This document shows, in pieces, positions 46,132-55,125 of a DNA stretch of 64,000 nucleotides (position 1 is its first letter; each line of letters begins with the position of its first letter). Under the pieces are notes generated by a model. It saw nothing but the letters and a program-made list of their open reading frames with translations, searched no databases and was not told where the DNA came from. The DNA lies in contig NZ_JAAKDE010000008.1 of assembly GCF_013664685.1 (NCBI RefSeq), positions 1 through 64,000 on the forward strand. Direction: 5' to 3'. Both the position numbers and the translations under genes were made by a program. This DNA comes from Capillibacterium thermochitinicola (GTDB lineage: Bacteria > Bacillota > UBA4882 > UBA10575).

Positions 46132-47025
46132 ATGACACGTCCAAAAACGATGATACGAACGGGAATGGTCATTGGCTTGTGTTTGCTTATGGCTTTAAGC
46201 ATAGGGGCAGGGGAGTTTCCTCTCCATCTTACCGACCAGTTTGGACGGGAGATCACCCTGGACCGGCTCCCCGCGCGGATTGTCTCCGGTTCGCCGGGCA
46301 ATACGGAGATCCTTTTTGCTTTGGGCCTTGCGGACCGGATCGTGGGGGTTACCGACTGGTGTGATTATCCCTTGGCCGCGCAGAATAAACCGAAGATTGG
46401 CAATATCACACCTTTGAACGTGGAAAGAGTCCTGGCGCTCCGTCCGGACCTGGTTTTGGCCTGCAATTTGAATGGGAAAGAACCGGTGGAAAACCTTACG
46501 GCGTTGGGGGTGCCGACTTTTGCGCTTAACCCGGTTTCCTTTGCGGACTTATGCGCGGCGATCCGCTTGGTTGGCCGCTTGACGGCTACGGAGGACGCGG
46601 CGGAGCAATTGGCGCAGGAGCTTGAGACCGCCCTTGATAATTTGCGGCCGGAAGAGCGACGCTCCGGACCAAAACCCAAGGTTTTCATCGCGATTGGTCA
46701 GGATATGACGGATCTATGGACCGCCGGCACCGGAACGTTTTTGGATGAAGCCGTCACCGCTCTGGGTTGGGAGAATATAGCCGGAGGGTTAGGCTTTAGC
46801 TGGGGGCAGATCGGTTTGGAGTATATATTGGCGCAAAACCCGGCGGTGATCCTGACCGAATTGACACCGGATGTTTTTGCCCGGGATCCGTTCTTCCGGG
46901 AGCTGGCAGCGGTAAAGCACAACCAGGTTTTCCAGGTTAATATCGATATCTTTTCCCGGCCAGGGCCGAGGCTTATTGGAGCTTTGCAAGATCTGGCACG
47001 CCTAGGGGAACAGGTTCAGGAATGA
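46132..47025 (+). CDS. btuF: ABC importer substrate-binding protein (BtuF/FecB type), no lipobox
   Basis: Binds cobalamin or a ferric siderophore/heme for the importer encoded next. About 297 residues, with TDQFGREITLDRLPARIVSG, GVTDWCDYP and FVEAVTALGWENIAGG-type segments of the cluster III (BtuF/FhuD) fold. The signal peptide (MVIGLCLLMALSIGAGE) has no lipobox Cys near the cleavage site, unlike most Gram-positive binding proteins. ATG 46132 is best placed after AAGGAGG. The ORF overlaps the permease by 4 bases (ATGA). No cobalamin riboswitch is seen upstream, so the ligand stays open. Confidence 0.85.
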   Translation: MTRPKTMIRTGMVIGLCLLMALSIGAGEFPLHLTDQFGREITLDRLPARIVSGSPGNTEILFALGLADRIVGVTDWCDYPLAAQNKPKIGNITPLNVERVLALRPDLVLACNLNGKEPVENLTALGVPTFALNPVSFADLCAAIRLVGRLTATEDAAEQLAQELETALDNLRPEERRSGPKPKVFIAIGQDMTDLWTAGTGTFLDEAVTALGWENIAGGLGFSWGQIGLEYILAQNPAVILTELTPDVFARDPFFRELAAVKHNQVFQVNIDIFSRPGPRLIGALQDLARLGEQVQE

Positions 47026-48002
47026 AGACGAAAACCAAATACCGGCTGCTGCTGGCCGGGTTGATGATAGGGGTTGGCCTAACCGGGCTGGTTGCTTTGG
47101 GTTTAGGCCCCGTGCAACTGAGTTTTCCCCTCGATTCGTTTCAGGCCAAGATCCTTTTTGATCTGCGATTACCCCGGATCCTGCTGGCCCTAATGGTGGG
47201 GGCGGCCTTGGCCGTAGCCGGTGTTCTTTTTCAGGGTTTGTTCCGAAATCCGCTCGCCGACCCGTACATCTTGGGGACCTCTTCCGGGGCGGCGCTGGGC
47301 GCCACCATTGCCGTTCTTTCCGGGGTTAACTTCCGCTTCTTCGGTCTGAGTGCCCGCCCGCTCTTTGCCTTCGGCGGGGCATTACTGGCGACGGCCCTTG
47401 TGTATATCTTGGGCCGGAGCGGGCGACGCCCCGCGTTGACGATTATGCTTTTGGCCGGGATTGCGGTGGGCGCTTTTTTTTCGGCCATGACCTCGTTGTT
47501 ATTATTCTTTCGCCAGGAAGAGCTGGGCAAGATTATGTTTTGGATGATGGGCGGGTTTTCCTATGCCCGGTGGGCCGAGGTGGGCATCATCCTTCCTTAT
47601 CTCGGCGGAGCCTTTTTGTACAGTTGGAGTTTGGCCCGCCAGCTTAACCTGCTTCTCTTGGGCGAGGAGAAAGCTCACCAGCTCGGGTTGGCGGTCGGGG
47701 AGTTTCAGCGCCGGCTTGTTATCACAGCCTCTGTTTTAGTGGCGGCGGCGGTCAGTGTCAGCGGGGCGATCGGTTTTATCGGGATGGTGGCTCCCCATAT
47801 TGTGCGCCTCCTGATTGGGCCCGACCACCGGTCCTTGCTTCCGGCCTCGGCGTTGGCCGGTGGTTTGTTGCTGCTTGTCGCCGATACGCTGGCCCGGACT
47901 TTACTCTCCCCGGTTGAACTGCCGGTTGGCGTTTTAACCTCTTTTATTGGCGGACCATTCTTTCTATATCTCTTACATAAGGGTCGATCTGCTTGGTACT
48001 AA
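47022..48002 (+). CDS. btuC: ABC importer permease (BtuC/FecCD family)
   Basis: A 326-residue permease with about ten membrane helices. Family signatures are the LRLPRILLALMVGAALAVAG segment, FRNPLADPYILGTSSGA and the EAA-like coupling region GFIGMVAPHIVRLLIGPDHR. It is overlapped by the binding-protein gene by 4 bases and is followed 15 bases later by the ATPase gene. Confidence 0.93.
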   Translation: MKTKTKYRLLLAGLMIGVGLTGLVALGLGPVQLSFPLDSFQAKILFDLRLPRILLALMVGAALAVAGVLFQGLFRNPLADPYILGTSSGAALGATIAVLSGVNFRFFGLSARPLFAFGGALLATALVYILGRSGRRPALTIMLLAGIAVGAFFSAMTSLLLFFRQEELGKIMFWMMGGFSYARWAEVGIILPYLGGAFLYSWSLARQLNLLLLGEEKAHQLGLAVGEFQRRLVITASVLVAAAVSVSGAIGFIGMVAPHIVRLLIGPDHRSLLPASALAGGLLLLVADTLARTLLSPVELPVGVLTSFIGGPFFLYLLHKGRSAWY

Positions 48003-48017
48003 GGGGGAGCGGATGGC

Positions 48018-48833
48018 GTGGCGGGACCAATCCTTACGGTGGAGGGCCTTTCCTTTTCCTTCGGGAAGCGGCCAATTTTGACCGATCTTAATTTCGCGGT
48101 GCCCAAAGGAGGGTTTACCGGAATCGTCGGACCGAACGGTTCCGGGAAAACCACTTTACTGAAGTGTCTGAATAAAACTTTGACCCCGACGCGCGGGCGG
48201 ATTACCTTTATGGGTCAGGATTTGGCCGGGATTAAGCTGCGTGCCCTAGCCCGGTGGATGGGGGTGGTTCCCCAACAGTGGGAGACGCCTTTTGCCTTTA
48301 CCGTCCGGGAAGTGGTGATGATGGGGCGTTTCCCCTATACCCGGCGATGGACCGGCGAACGTCAAGAAGACCGGGTGGTTGTCCGGGAAGCAATGCGGGC
48401 TACGAACACCTGGGAGCTGGCGGATCGTTTGGTTACGGAACTCAGCGGGGGTGAGCGCCAGCGGGTCCTGATTGCCCAGGCTTTGGCGCAAACCCCCCGC
48501 CTTCTCCTTTTGGATGAGCCCACCTCTTACCTGGATGTCAATCAGACGCTGGAGATCTGCACGTTGCTTACGGACTTGATCCGGTCCAAAGGCCTGACCG
48601 TGCTGGCGGTCTTTCACGATCTCAACTTGGCGGCCCGTTATTGCCAGCAATTAATCATGCTTAAAGAAGGACGGATTTACGCCGAAGGGGCGCCGGAGGA
48701 GGTCCTTTCCAGCCCGAACGTGACGGCGGTCTTTGGGGTGGAAACGATGGTGGGCGCGGAACCTTTTAACGGCCGGCCGCATCTCTTCTTTTCCTTAAAC
48801 CAGAGGCAAGAGGAGCCTTCCGGTCCCAATTAA
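48018..48833 (+). CDS. btuD: ABC importer ATP-binding protein (BtuD/FecE family)
   Basis: A 271-residue ATPase with Walker A (GPNGSGKTTLL), the signature LSGGERQRVLIAQALAQ, Walker B (LLLDEPTSYLD) and the H-loop (FHDLNLA). GTG at 48018 follows GGGGGAG; an ATG 5 bases earlier is out of frame. Together with the two preceding genes it forms a complete importer for B12 or iron complexes. Confidence 0.93.
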   Translation: MAGPILTVEGLSFSFGKRPILTDLNFAVPKGGFTGIVGPNGSGKTTLLKCLNKTLTPTRGRITFMGQDLAGIKLRALARWMGVVPQQWETPFAFTVREVVMMGRFPYTRRWTGERQEDRVVVREAMRATNTWELADRLVTELSGGERQRVLIAQALAQTPRLLLLDEPTSYLDVNQTLEICTLLTDLIRSKGLTVLAVFHDLNLAARYCQQLIMLKEGRIYAEGAPEEVLSSPNVTAVFGVETMVGAEPFNGRPHLFFSLNQRQEEPSGPN

Positions 48834-48845
48834 GAAAAGAAATGC

Positions 48846-48874
48846 TTGCCAGAAACCAAGCACCGTGATATACT
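48846..48874 (+). promoter_or_regulatory. Promoter of rpsB
   Basis: TTGCCA and TATACT are separated by 17 bases, about 115 bases before the rpsB start. Confidence 0.75.
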
Positions 48875-48906
48875 CATGAGTGGTGTAAATTACACACGCT
48901 TTTGGA

Positions 48907-48942
48907 CCCTTACCAAGGTGCCCAAGAGGGGTTTGGTAAGGG
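48907..48942 (+). promoter_or_regulatory. Hairpin in the rpsB leader RNA
   Basis: A perfect 10-bp stem CCCTTACCAA / TTGGTAAGGG with a 16-base loop lies in the untranslated leader, about 50 bases before the start codon and without a T run. It may be an S2 autoregulation element; this is inference from position and structure. Confidence 0.5.
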
Positions 48943-48989
48943 GAGGAAGAAAGCGGAGGCAAAACCAAGGAGGAAGGAGGTGACCAGCT

Positions 48990-49796
48990 GTGGCAGTGAT
49001 CACCATGAAACAGCTTTTGGAAGCAGGTGTTCATTTCGGTCACCAGACAAGACGTTGGAATCCCAAGATGGCGCCCTACATTTTTACGGAACGGAATGGG
49101 ATTTATATTATCGACCTCCAGAAGACCGTAAAAATGGTGGAAGAGGCCTATCATTTTATCCGTGAGACTGCTGCGAACGGCGGCACCGTCTTGTTCGTCG
49201 GGACGAAAAAACAAGCGCAGGATGCCATCCGTGAGGAGGCGACCCGTTGTGGCATGTTTTACGTGTCCCAACGGTGGCTGGGTGGCATGCTGACCAACTT
49301 TGCCACGATTCGTTCGCGGGTCGAGCGGTTGAAAAAGATTGAGCGGATGGCCGAGGATGGTTCCTTCACCGTGCTTCCGAAGAAGGAAGTACTCCAGTTG
49401 GAAAAAGAGCGGGAAAGACTGGAGAAGTTCCTGAGCGGAGTTAAAGAGATGAACCGGTTGCCGGATGCCCTCTTTGTAGTTGACCCGCGGAAAGAACGGA
49501 TCGCCGTGGCGGAGGCACGGAAGTTGAATATTCCGATTGTGGCGATTGTCGACACCAACTGTGATCCGGATGAGGTTGATTATGTGATCCCCGGTAATGA
49601 CGACGCCATTCGGGCCGTGCGGCTCCTTTCGGCGACCATTGCCGACGCGGTGATCGAAGGCCGTCAGGGCGAACAGTTCTCTGAAGCGCAACCCGCCGGT
49701 GACGAAACCGATGCGGCCGCTGAAGAGGAAATGCCAGTCGAATTTGATGACGAAGACGCCCTGACTGAAGAGGAAATGGTCTCGGCGGAAAATTAA
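48990..49796 (+). CDS. rpsB: 30S ribosomal protein S2
   Basis: S2 of 268 residues, with [45 protein letters not shown] and [17 protein letters not shown] at 48990 follows GGAGGTGA. The C-terminal tail of about 45 residues is very acidic ([20 protein letters not shown]), a longer tail than in B. subtilis. Confidence 0.97.
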   Translation: MAVITMKQLLEAGVHFGHQTRRWNPKMAPYIFTERNGIYIIDLQKTVKMVEEAYHFIRETAANGGTVLFVGTKKQAQDAIREEATRCGMFYVSQRWLGGMLTNFATIRSRVERLKKIERMAEDGSFTVLPKKEVLQLEKERERLEKFLSGVKEMNRLPDALFVVDPRKERIAVAEARKLNIPIVAIVDTNCDPDEVDYVIPGNDDAIRAVRLLSATIADAVIEGRQGEQFSEAQPAGDETDAAAEEEMPVEFDDEDALTEEEMVSAEN

Positions 49797-49797
49797 C

Positions 49798-49846
49798 AAA
49801 AGGGGTGAGCGGCGGGGTGATTAAGCCTTCCCTCACCCTTTTTTCA
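49798..49846 (+). terminator. Terminator or attenuator after rpsB
   Basis: AAAAGGGGTGAG pairs with CTCACCCTTTTTT across about 20 bases, with a T run at the end. It starts right after the rpsB stop codon. The rest of the gap up to tsf (about 210 bases) has no supported gene. Confidence 0.7.
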
Positions 49847-50056
49847 AATCAATATGTTTGGCGGCCTCTCCACCGGACATCCGGCTATTTCACCAATCCC
49901 TTCGTCAATACAAGCTTAGCCGACCTGAACAGATGCCGATGGTCACGCAGGGGCTGGTTTTAAAGCAAAGCCGTTGGTGTCAGTGCTGACCATGATGGGG
50001 ATAATAGGGTGGAGAAGACCGTACGGAGACAAAAATCGGTGAAAGGAAGGGATATG

Positions 50057-51013
50057 ATGGAAATCACCGCTACTATGGTGAAAGAGCTCCGGGAGAGGAC
50101 CGGGGCAGGGGTCATGGATTGTAAACGGGCACTGAATGAGTGCAATGGTGATCTGGAAAAAGCGGTTGCGTATTTACGGGAAAAAGGGTTGGCTTCGGCG
50201 GCGAAGAAAGCGGGGCGGATTGCGGCCGATGGTTTGGTTGGTGCGTATGTCAATGCGGACCGGACCAACGGTGCCCTGGTGGAAGTTAACTGCGAAACCG
50301 ACTTTGTGGCGAAAACCGATGATTTTCATGGTTTTGTCCAGGAACTGGCCGAACATATCGTGAAGCATGCACCAAAATCGGTTTCTGCTGAGGACGAAGG
50401 AGCACAAGCCCCCTACTTACTGGATCAACCCTTTAAGGGACAGCAAACCGTGGGTGAATATGTCGCTGAGCTTGTGGCGAAGACAGGGGAAAAGGTGACC
50501 GTCCGGCGTTTTGCCCATTACCAAACGGATGCCAACGGTTTTGTGCAGGAGTATATCCATATGAACGGTAAGATTGGGGTCCTGATCGAACTTGCCGTTA
50601 GCGATTCCAGCCTGCGAAGTAAAGAGGAACTGGCGATTTTAGCCAAGGATCTGGCGATGCAGGTCGCCGCGGCCAAACCCCAGTTTGTTCGCCGCGCCGA
50701 CGTGCCGGAGTCGTTGATTGAAGCGGAGAAAAAGATCTATATTGCCCAGGCGATGAACGAAGGTAAGCCCGCGCACATTGCCGAAAAGATTACTCTCGGC
50801 CGTTTGAACAAAATGTATCAAGAGATCTGCTTGGAAGAGCAAGCTTTTGTCAAAGATAATACACAGACGATTGCGACCTTGGTAGCCGAGACCGGGAAAA
50901 AACTTGGCGGCGAGATCAAAATTGTCCGCTTTGCCCGATATGAAAAGGGTGAAGGGATCGAAAAGAAGTCCGATGATTTTGCGGCTGAGGTTATGTCCCA
51001 GATCAAAGCTTAG
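50057..51013 (+). CDS. tsf: Translation elongation factor Ts
   Basis: Nucleotide exchange factor for EF-Tu. The N-terminal UBA-like domain (VKELRERTGAGVMDCKRAL), the VEVNCETDFVA signature and the C-terminal dimerisation part are complete. With ATG 50057 (AAAGGAAGG upstream) the length is 318 residues, somewhat longer than E. coli (283). Upstream in-frame starts exist but add no conserved sequence. Confidence 0.96.
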   Translation: MEITATMVKELRERTGAGVMDCKRALNECNGDLEKAVAYLREKGLASAAKKAGRIAADGLVGAYVNADRTNGALVEVNCETDFVAKTDDFHGFVQELAEHIVKHAPKSVSAEDEGAQAPYLLDQPFKGQQTVGEYVAELVAKTGEKVTVRRFAHYQTDANGFVQEYIHMNGKIGVLIELAVSDSSLRSKEELAILAKDLAMQVAAAKPQFVRRADVPESLIEAEKKIYIAQAMNEGKPAHIAEKITLGRLNKMYQEICLEEQAFVKDNTQTIATLVAETGKKLGGEIKIVRFARYEKGEGIEKKSDDFAAEVMSQIKA

Positions 51014-51040
51014 GGGACACCGTTGGTGTTCCCTTTTTTT
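51012..51040 (+). terminator. Terminator after tsf
   Basis: GGGGACACC / GGTGTTCCC (one wobble pair) is followed by seven T bases, overlapping the tsf stop codon. It may attenuate rather than fully block transcription into pyrH. Confidence 0.85.
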
Positions 51041-51094
51041 GCAGGATTTTTTTGGACGAGCGAGAAGATCAATTTGCACTGGGGGTAAAGCCGG

Positions 51095-51817
51095 ATGGAA
51101 AAACCTAAATACCGACGGATTATGCTTAAACTCAGCGGCGAAGCTTTGGCCGGGGAGAAAGGGTTTGGTCTTGACCATGAAGTGATCATGAGTATTGCCC
51201 GCCAGATCCAGGAGGTCGTCAATTTAGGGGTCGAAGTTTCGGTGGTGGTCGGCGGCGGGAACTTTTGGCGGGGTGCGACCGCGAGTGCGCAAGGAATTGA
51301 CCGGGCAACGGCTGACTATATGGGGATGCTGGCCACGGTCATGAACGCTTTAGCCCTCCAGGATGCCTTCGAAAAAATCGGACTGGACACGCGGGTATTA
51401 ACCGCGATCGAGATGCGGGAAGTAGCCGAGACTTATATCCGGCGCCGGGCCATCCGCCACCTGGAAAAAGGACGGGTGGTGATCTTTGGGGCCGGAACGG
51501 GTAATCCCTTCTTTTCGACGGATACGGCCGCGGCTCTACGGGCGATTGAGGTTGAAGCCGAGATTGTCTTAAAGGCCACCAAAGTTGATGGGGTCTATGA
51601 ACAGGATCCCGTCCTCAATCCCGATGCGAAGAAATTTGATGATCTTAATTTTATTGAGATCTTGAATAAACGTTTGCGGGTAATGGATTCTACTGCGACC
51701 TCCTTGTGCATGGACAACAAAATTCCGATTATCGTCTTTAACCTTAACGAGGAAGGAAATATTAAAAGAATCGTAATGGGCGAGAAAATTGGAACTTTTG
51801 TGAAGGGAGATGATTGA
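51095..51817 (+). CDS. pyrH: UMP kinase
   Basis: Phosphorylates UMP to UDP. The 240-residue amino-acid-kinase-fold protein shows [26 protein letters not shown], and [23 protein letters not shown] follows GGGGGT. It overlaps frr by 4 bases. Confidence 0.97.
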   Translation: MEKPKYRRIMLKLSGEALAGEKGFGLDHEVIMSIARQIQEVVNLGVEVSVVVGGGNFWRGATASAQGIDRATADYMGMLATVMNALALQDAFEKIGLDTRVLTAIEMREVAETYIRRRAIRHLEKGRVVIFGAGTGNPFFSTDTAAALRAIEVEAEIVLKATKVDGVYEQDPVLNPDAKKFDDLNFIEILNKRLRVMDSTATSLCMDNKIPIIVFNLNEEGNIKRIVMGEKIGTFVKGDD

Positions 51818-52383
51818 TTGTGGAAGCCATTAAAGAGGTTTGGGAACAAACCAACCAAAAGATGCAAAAAGTGATCGAAGTGGCAAAACGTGATTTTGCC
51901 ACGATCCGGACCGGCCGGGCCAATCCGGCGATTTTGGACCGGGTGACCGTGGATTATTACGGTTCCCAGATGCCCCTGAACCAAGTGGCCAATATTTCGG
52001 CACCGGAACCAAGGATGATTGTGGTCCAGCCATGGGACAAGTCCATCCTGGGCGAGGTGGAACGGGCAATTTTAAAAGCGGACTTGGGCTTTAATCCAAC
52101 CAATGATGGGAACGTCATCCGTCTGGTTGTTCCCCAGTTGACCGAGGAACGCCGCCGTGAGCTCGTTAAACTTTTGAAGAAAGATGCGGAGGAGAAAAGG
52201 GTCGCGATCCGCAATATCCGCCGCGATGCCAATGAGTGCATCAAAAAGCTGGAGAAAAACGGCGACATCACCGAGGACGAGAGTAAAAAAGGGTTAGATG
52301 ATATCCAGAAATTGACGGATAAATACATAGCTGAGATCGATACTTTAACCGCCAATAAAGAGAAGGAAATTATGGAGGTCTAA
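51814..52383 (+). CDS. frr: Ribosome recycling factor
   Basis: Splits post-termination ribosomes with EF-G. About 189 residues, with [45 protein letters not shown] and the C-terminal helical bundle. TTG at 51814 overlaps the pyrH stop (TTGA); GTG at 51820 is a second in-frame option. Confidence 0.96.
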   Translation: MIVEAIKEVWEQTNQKMQKVIEVAKRDFATIRTGRANPAILDRVTVDYYGSQMPLNQVANISAPEPRMIVVQPWDKSILGEVERAILKADLGFNPTNDGNVIRLVVPQLTEERRRELVKLLKKDAEEKRVAIRNIRRDANECIKKLEKNGDITEDESKKGLDDIQKLTDKYIAEIDTLTANKEKEIMEV

Positions 52384-52386
52384 TTC

Positions 52387-53187
52387 TTGAAAATAGCTTT
52401 CCTTTCCCCAAAAGGCCTTTGGTACCGGGTCCGGGGTAAAACGGCGGTCCAAGGCATCCAACCGGGGGATCCCGGGCTGCCGACCCACGTGGCCATTATT
52501 ATGGATGGCAACGGGCGTTGGGCCCGGAAACGGAACTTACCCCGTACCGCCGGCCACGAAGCCGGTTTGCAAGTCGCCCGCGAGATTACGCAGGAATGTG
52601 TACGGTTGGGGATCAAATATTTGACTTTGTACGCCTTCTCGACGGAAAATTGGAAACGCCCGAAGCAGGAAGTATCTTTTTTGATGAACCTCTTTTACCA
52701 AAGTTTGCAGCAGGTTGCCACCGAATTGCACAATGAAGATGTGCGGATCCGGTTTATTGGCAATAAGGACCAACTGCCGGCGAAATTGACGGCCTTGATT
52801 ACAGAAGTGGAAGCGCGAACCGCGCAGAATAAAAAATTAACCTTAAATCTGGCCATCAATTACGGCGGCCGATCGGAAATTATCCGGGCGGTGCGGGAAT
52901 TAGTCAAAAAGGCCCAAAAGGAAGGGTTAGCACCGGAAACGATTACGGAAGAACAGTTTGCCCGTTTCCTTTTTACAACAGACCAACCCGATCCGGATCT
53001 CTTGATTCGGACCAGCGGGGAACAGCGGATCAGTAACTTTATGCTTTGGCAGACCGCTTATACCGAGTTATACTTTACTTCAACCCTCTGGCCCGATTTC
53101 AGTCCGGCTGAGTTCCGTGCGGCACTGGCGGCATACAAAACGAGATCCCGTCGGTTTGGGGGGATTAAGGAAGGGAGAACAAAGTGA
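52387..53187 (+). CDS. uppS: Undecaprenyl diphosphate synthase (isoprenyl transferase)
   Basis: Makes the C55 lipid carrier for peptidoglycan by cis-prenyl chain elongation. Signatures: HVAIIMDGNGRWA (Asp and phosphate loop), LYAFSTENWKRP, INYGGRSEI and DLLIRTSGEQRISNF. TTG at 52387 follows GGAGG. The N-terminus has about 30 extra residues before HVAIIMDG compared with E. coli UppS; these include KIAFLSPKGLWYRVR and no recognised domain. Confidence 0.96.
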   Translation: MKIAFLSPKGLWYRVRGKTAVQGIQPGDPGLPTHVAIIMDGNGRWARKRNLPRTAGHEAGLQVAREITQECVRLGIKYLTLYAFSTENWKRPKQEVSFLMNLFYQSLQQVATELHNEDVRIRFIGNKDQLPAKLTALITEVEARTAQNKKLTLNLAINYGGRSEIIRAVRELVKKAQKEGLAPETITEEQFARFLFTTDQPDPDLLIRTSGEQRISNFMLWQTAYTELYFTSTLWPDFSPAEFRAALAAYKTRSRRFGGIKEGRTK

Positions 53188-54008
53188 AAACACGCATCCT
53201 ATCGGGAATTATGGGGGCTATTCTTTTTCTTTTTCTCGTGATCAAAGGCGGGATATTACTGACGGTGGCCGTTGGGGTCCTTTCTGTCCTGGCGGCGGTG
53301 GAAGTCGGGAAAATCTTTAAAAAGACCGGAGTTGATGTCCGATTTTCGCTGGTGCTCTTTTTTAACCTGGCTCTGCTCGCCGGGAAAGCATTCTGGGGAC
53401 AGCCGGCGGCGAGCGGCAGTTCTTTCAGCAGTGGTGACTGGCTGGCTTTGGTGGCCTTTACTTTACTTTTCACCTCCTTCCTCTTGTTAATGGGCAAAGG
53501 AATTACCCAGGCAAACTTGATTTCGCTCGTCAGCCATCTTTTTATCCTGTTTTACACCGGCTTTCTTTTTGTTTATCCGCTCCTCATCCGGCAGCTGACC
53601 ACCCCGTACGGATGGCAATTGTTGCTTTTTGCTTTTGCGGTGATCTGGGGAACCGATACCGGGGCTTATTTTATCGGTTCGGCAATGGGGAAGACCCCGC
53701 TTGCCCCCCGGCTCAGCCCCAAAAAAACCGTCGAAGGGGCCGTGGGGGGACTTGTCGTCGGGACGCTCACCGGCGTTATTTTGGGCCTCTTTTTCCAGCT
53801 GCCCCTTTTCTGGTTGGTCGGTACCGGAATTTTGGCCAGTTTTGTCGGGCAGATCGGGGATTTGTTTGCCTCTTTTCTGAAGCGGATTGCCGGTGTTAAA
53901 GATTCAGGCCGCTTTCTTCCCGGCCACGGCGGCGTCATTGATCGTTTTGACAGTGCCTTGTTTTCCTTACCGGTCGTTTACTACCTGGCTTTATTTCTGC
54001 TTAGATAA
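53184..54008 (+). CDS. cdsA: Phosphatidate cytidylyltransferase
   Basis: Makes CDP-diacylglycerol for phospholipids. The 274-residue protein has about eight membrane helices and the CDS signature (SPKKTVEGAVGGL, then KDSGRFLPGHGGVIDRFDS). GTG at 53184 overlaps the uppS stop. Confidence 0.95.
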   Translation: MKTRILSGIMGAILFLFLVIKGGILLTVAVGVLSVLAAVEVGKIFKKTGVDVRFSLVLFFNLALLAGKAFWGQPAASGSSFSSGDWLALVAFTLLFTSFLLLMGKGITQANLISLVSHLFILFYTGFLFVYPLLIRQLTTPYGWQLLLFAFAVIWGTDTGAYFIGSAMGKTPLAPRLSPKKTVEGAVGGLVVGTLTGVILGLFFQLPLFWLVGTGILASFVGQIGDLFASFLKRIAGVKDSGRFLPGHGGVIDRFDSALFSLPVVYYLALFLLR

Positions 54009-54022
54009 ATACGGAGCATGAT

Positions 54023-55123
54023 TTGCCCGTTTCGGACGTATGCTTAAACCGGGTGGTGGCGGTGGCGGTTCCGAAACAAATCCGTTTAAATATCGTTTTT
54101 TTTCTGTGCATCTTCCTGTTATTTTTACTGATCAAATACCTTTTTCCGCTGGTTAGACCCTTTTTTTTCGGGCTTATAATTGCCTATTTGATCGAGAAGC
54201 CGGTGACTTTGCTTGGCCGGTGGTGTGGTTTTCCGCGGCAACCGGCGGTTATTATTGTTTTGTTGCTTACCCTCTGCTTCCTTGGTCTTGGGTTGACCCT
54301 TTTCTTTGCCGGACTTTACCAGGAGACCAAGGAGCTTTTGCTGGTGTTGCCGACGCAGATCCAGCGCCTAGGTCAGGGCTGGGAACGCTTGAAAATGGAG
54401 CTCGCCGCCCGGCTGCAATTGCCGGAAGATTTTTGGCAATACGACCGGTTGTGGATGGAGAATCTCCGGAATGCGGTCAGCAGCCTCCTGGCCCGGGTTT
54501 TGAATGTATTCCGCGGCTTCCCCGTCTTTCTCTTCAACTTACTACTCAGTGGTTTTACCGCCTATTTTCTTAGCCGGGACCGGGACAAAATTCGGCGCTT
54601 CTTTTTTTCCTTCTTTCCTTTCCACTGGCGACAGACGATCAGCACCCTCCACCGGCAAACCCTGGCGACTGGGTGGCGCTTCCTCAAAACCCAGCTATTG
54701 CTGGCGATGATTACCGGACTGCTTTCGATGGTGGGCTTGGCGGTGTTGGGTTTTACGAAACCTTGGGTGGTCGGAAGCCTCCTCGGCCTTTTGGATTTTC
54801 TCCCCCTGGTGGGCCCGGCCCTGGTTTACCTGCCTTGGATTGGATGGCAACTGGCGGTGGGAAAGATGAGGAGCGCTTGCTTTTTGACGTGTCTTTTCCT
54901 TTTTACCTTGGGCATCAGGCAACTGCTCGAGGTTCGGCTGGTCGGGGCGACCTTGGGTCTCCATCCGTTGCTGGTCCTCGCCTCATTGTACATTGGGGTT
55001 AAGACCTTAGGGGTTGGCGGGCTATTATTTGGGTCCATCTTTTGTGTGCTGATTCGTACTTTGTATCAAGGTCTGTTTACCTACAATCTGAAAAACGTTT
55101 TAGGCTTGAATCAAGGTGATTAA
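54023..55123 (+). CDS. AI-2E/YtvI-family membrane permease
   Basis: A 366-residue polytopic protein of the AI-2E transporter family with about eight membrane helices, an extracytoplasmic central segment and the conserved FLPLVGPALVYLPW and LEVRLVGATLGLHPLL motifs. In Bacillota the YtvI subgroup is linked to sporulation, whereas others export small molecules or sodium; this copy cannot be assigned. TTG at 54023 follows GGAG. It is inserted between cdsA and dxr, positions that are usually adjacent. Confidence 0.82.
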   Translation: MPVSDVCLNRVVAVAVPKQIRLNIVFFLCIFLLFLLIKYLFPLVRPFFFGLIIAYLIEKPVTLLGRWCGFPRQPAVIIVLLLTLCFLGLGLTLFFAGLYQETKELLLVLPTQIQRLGQGWERLKMELAARLQLPEDFWQYDRLWMENLRNAVSSLLARVLNVFRGFPVFLFNLLLSGFTAYFLSRDRDKIRRFFFSFFPFHWRQTISTLHRQTLATGWRFLKTQLLLAMITGLLSMVGLAVLGFTKPWVVGSLLGLLDFLPLVGPALVYLPWIGWQLAVGKMRSACFLTCLFLFTLGIRQLLEVRLVGATLGLHPLLVLASLYIGVKTLGVGGLLFGSIFCVLIRTLYQGLFTYNLKNVLGLNQGD

Positions 55124-55125
55124 AG

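Noticed and set aside
48795-49799. A 334-codon open frame on the minus strand
   Set aside because: It is antisense to the unmistakable rpsB gene and the end of btuD, has no ribosome site and encodes a low-complexity-like product unlike any family.
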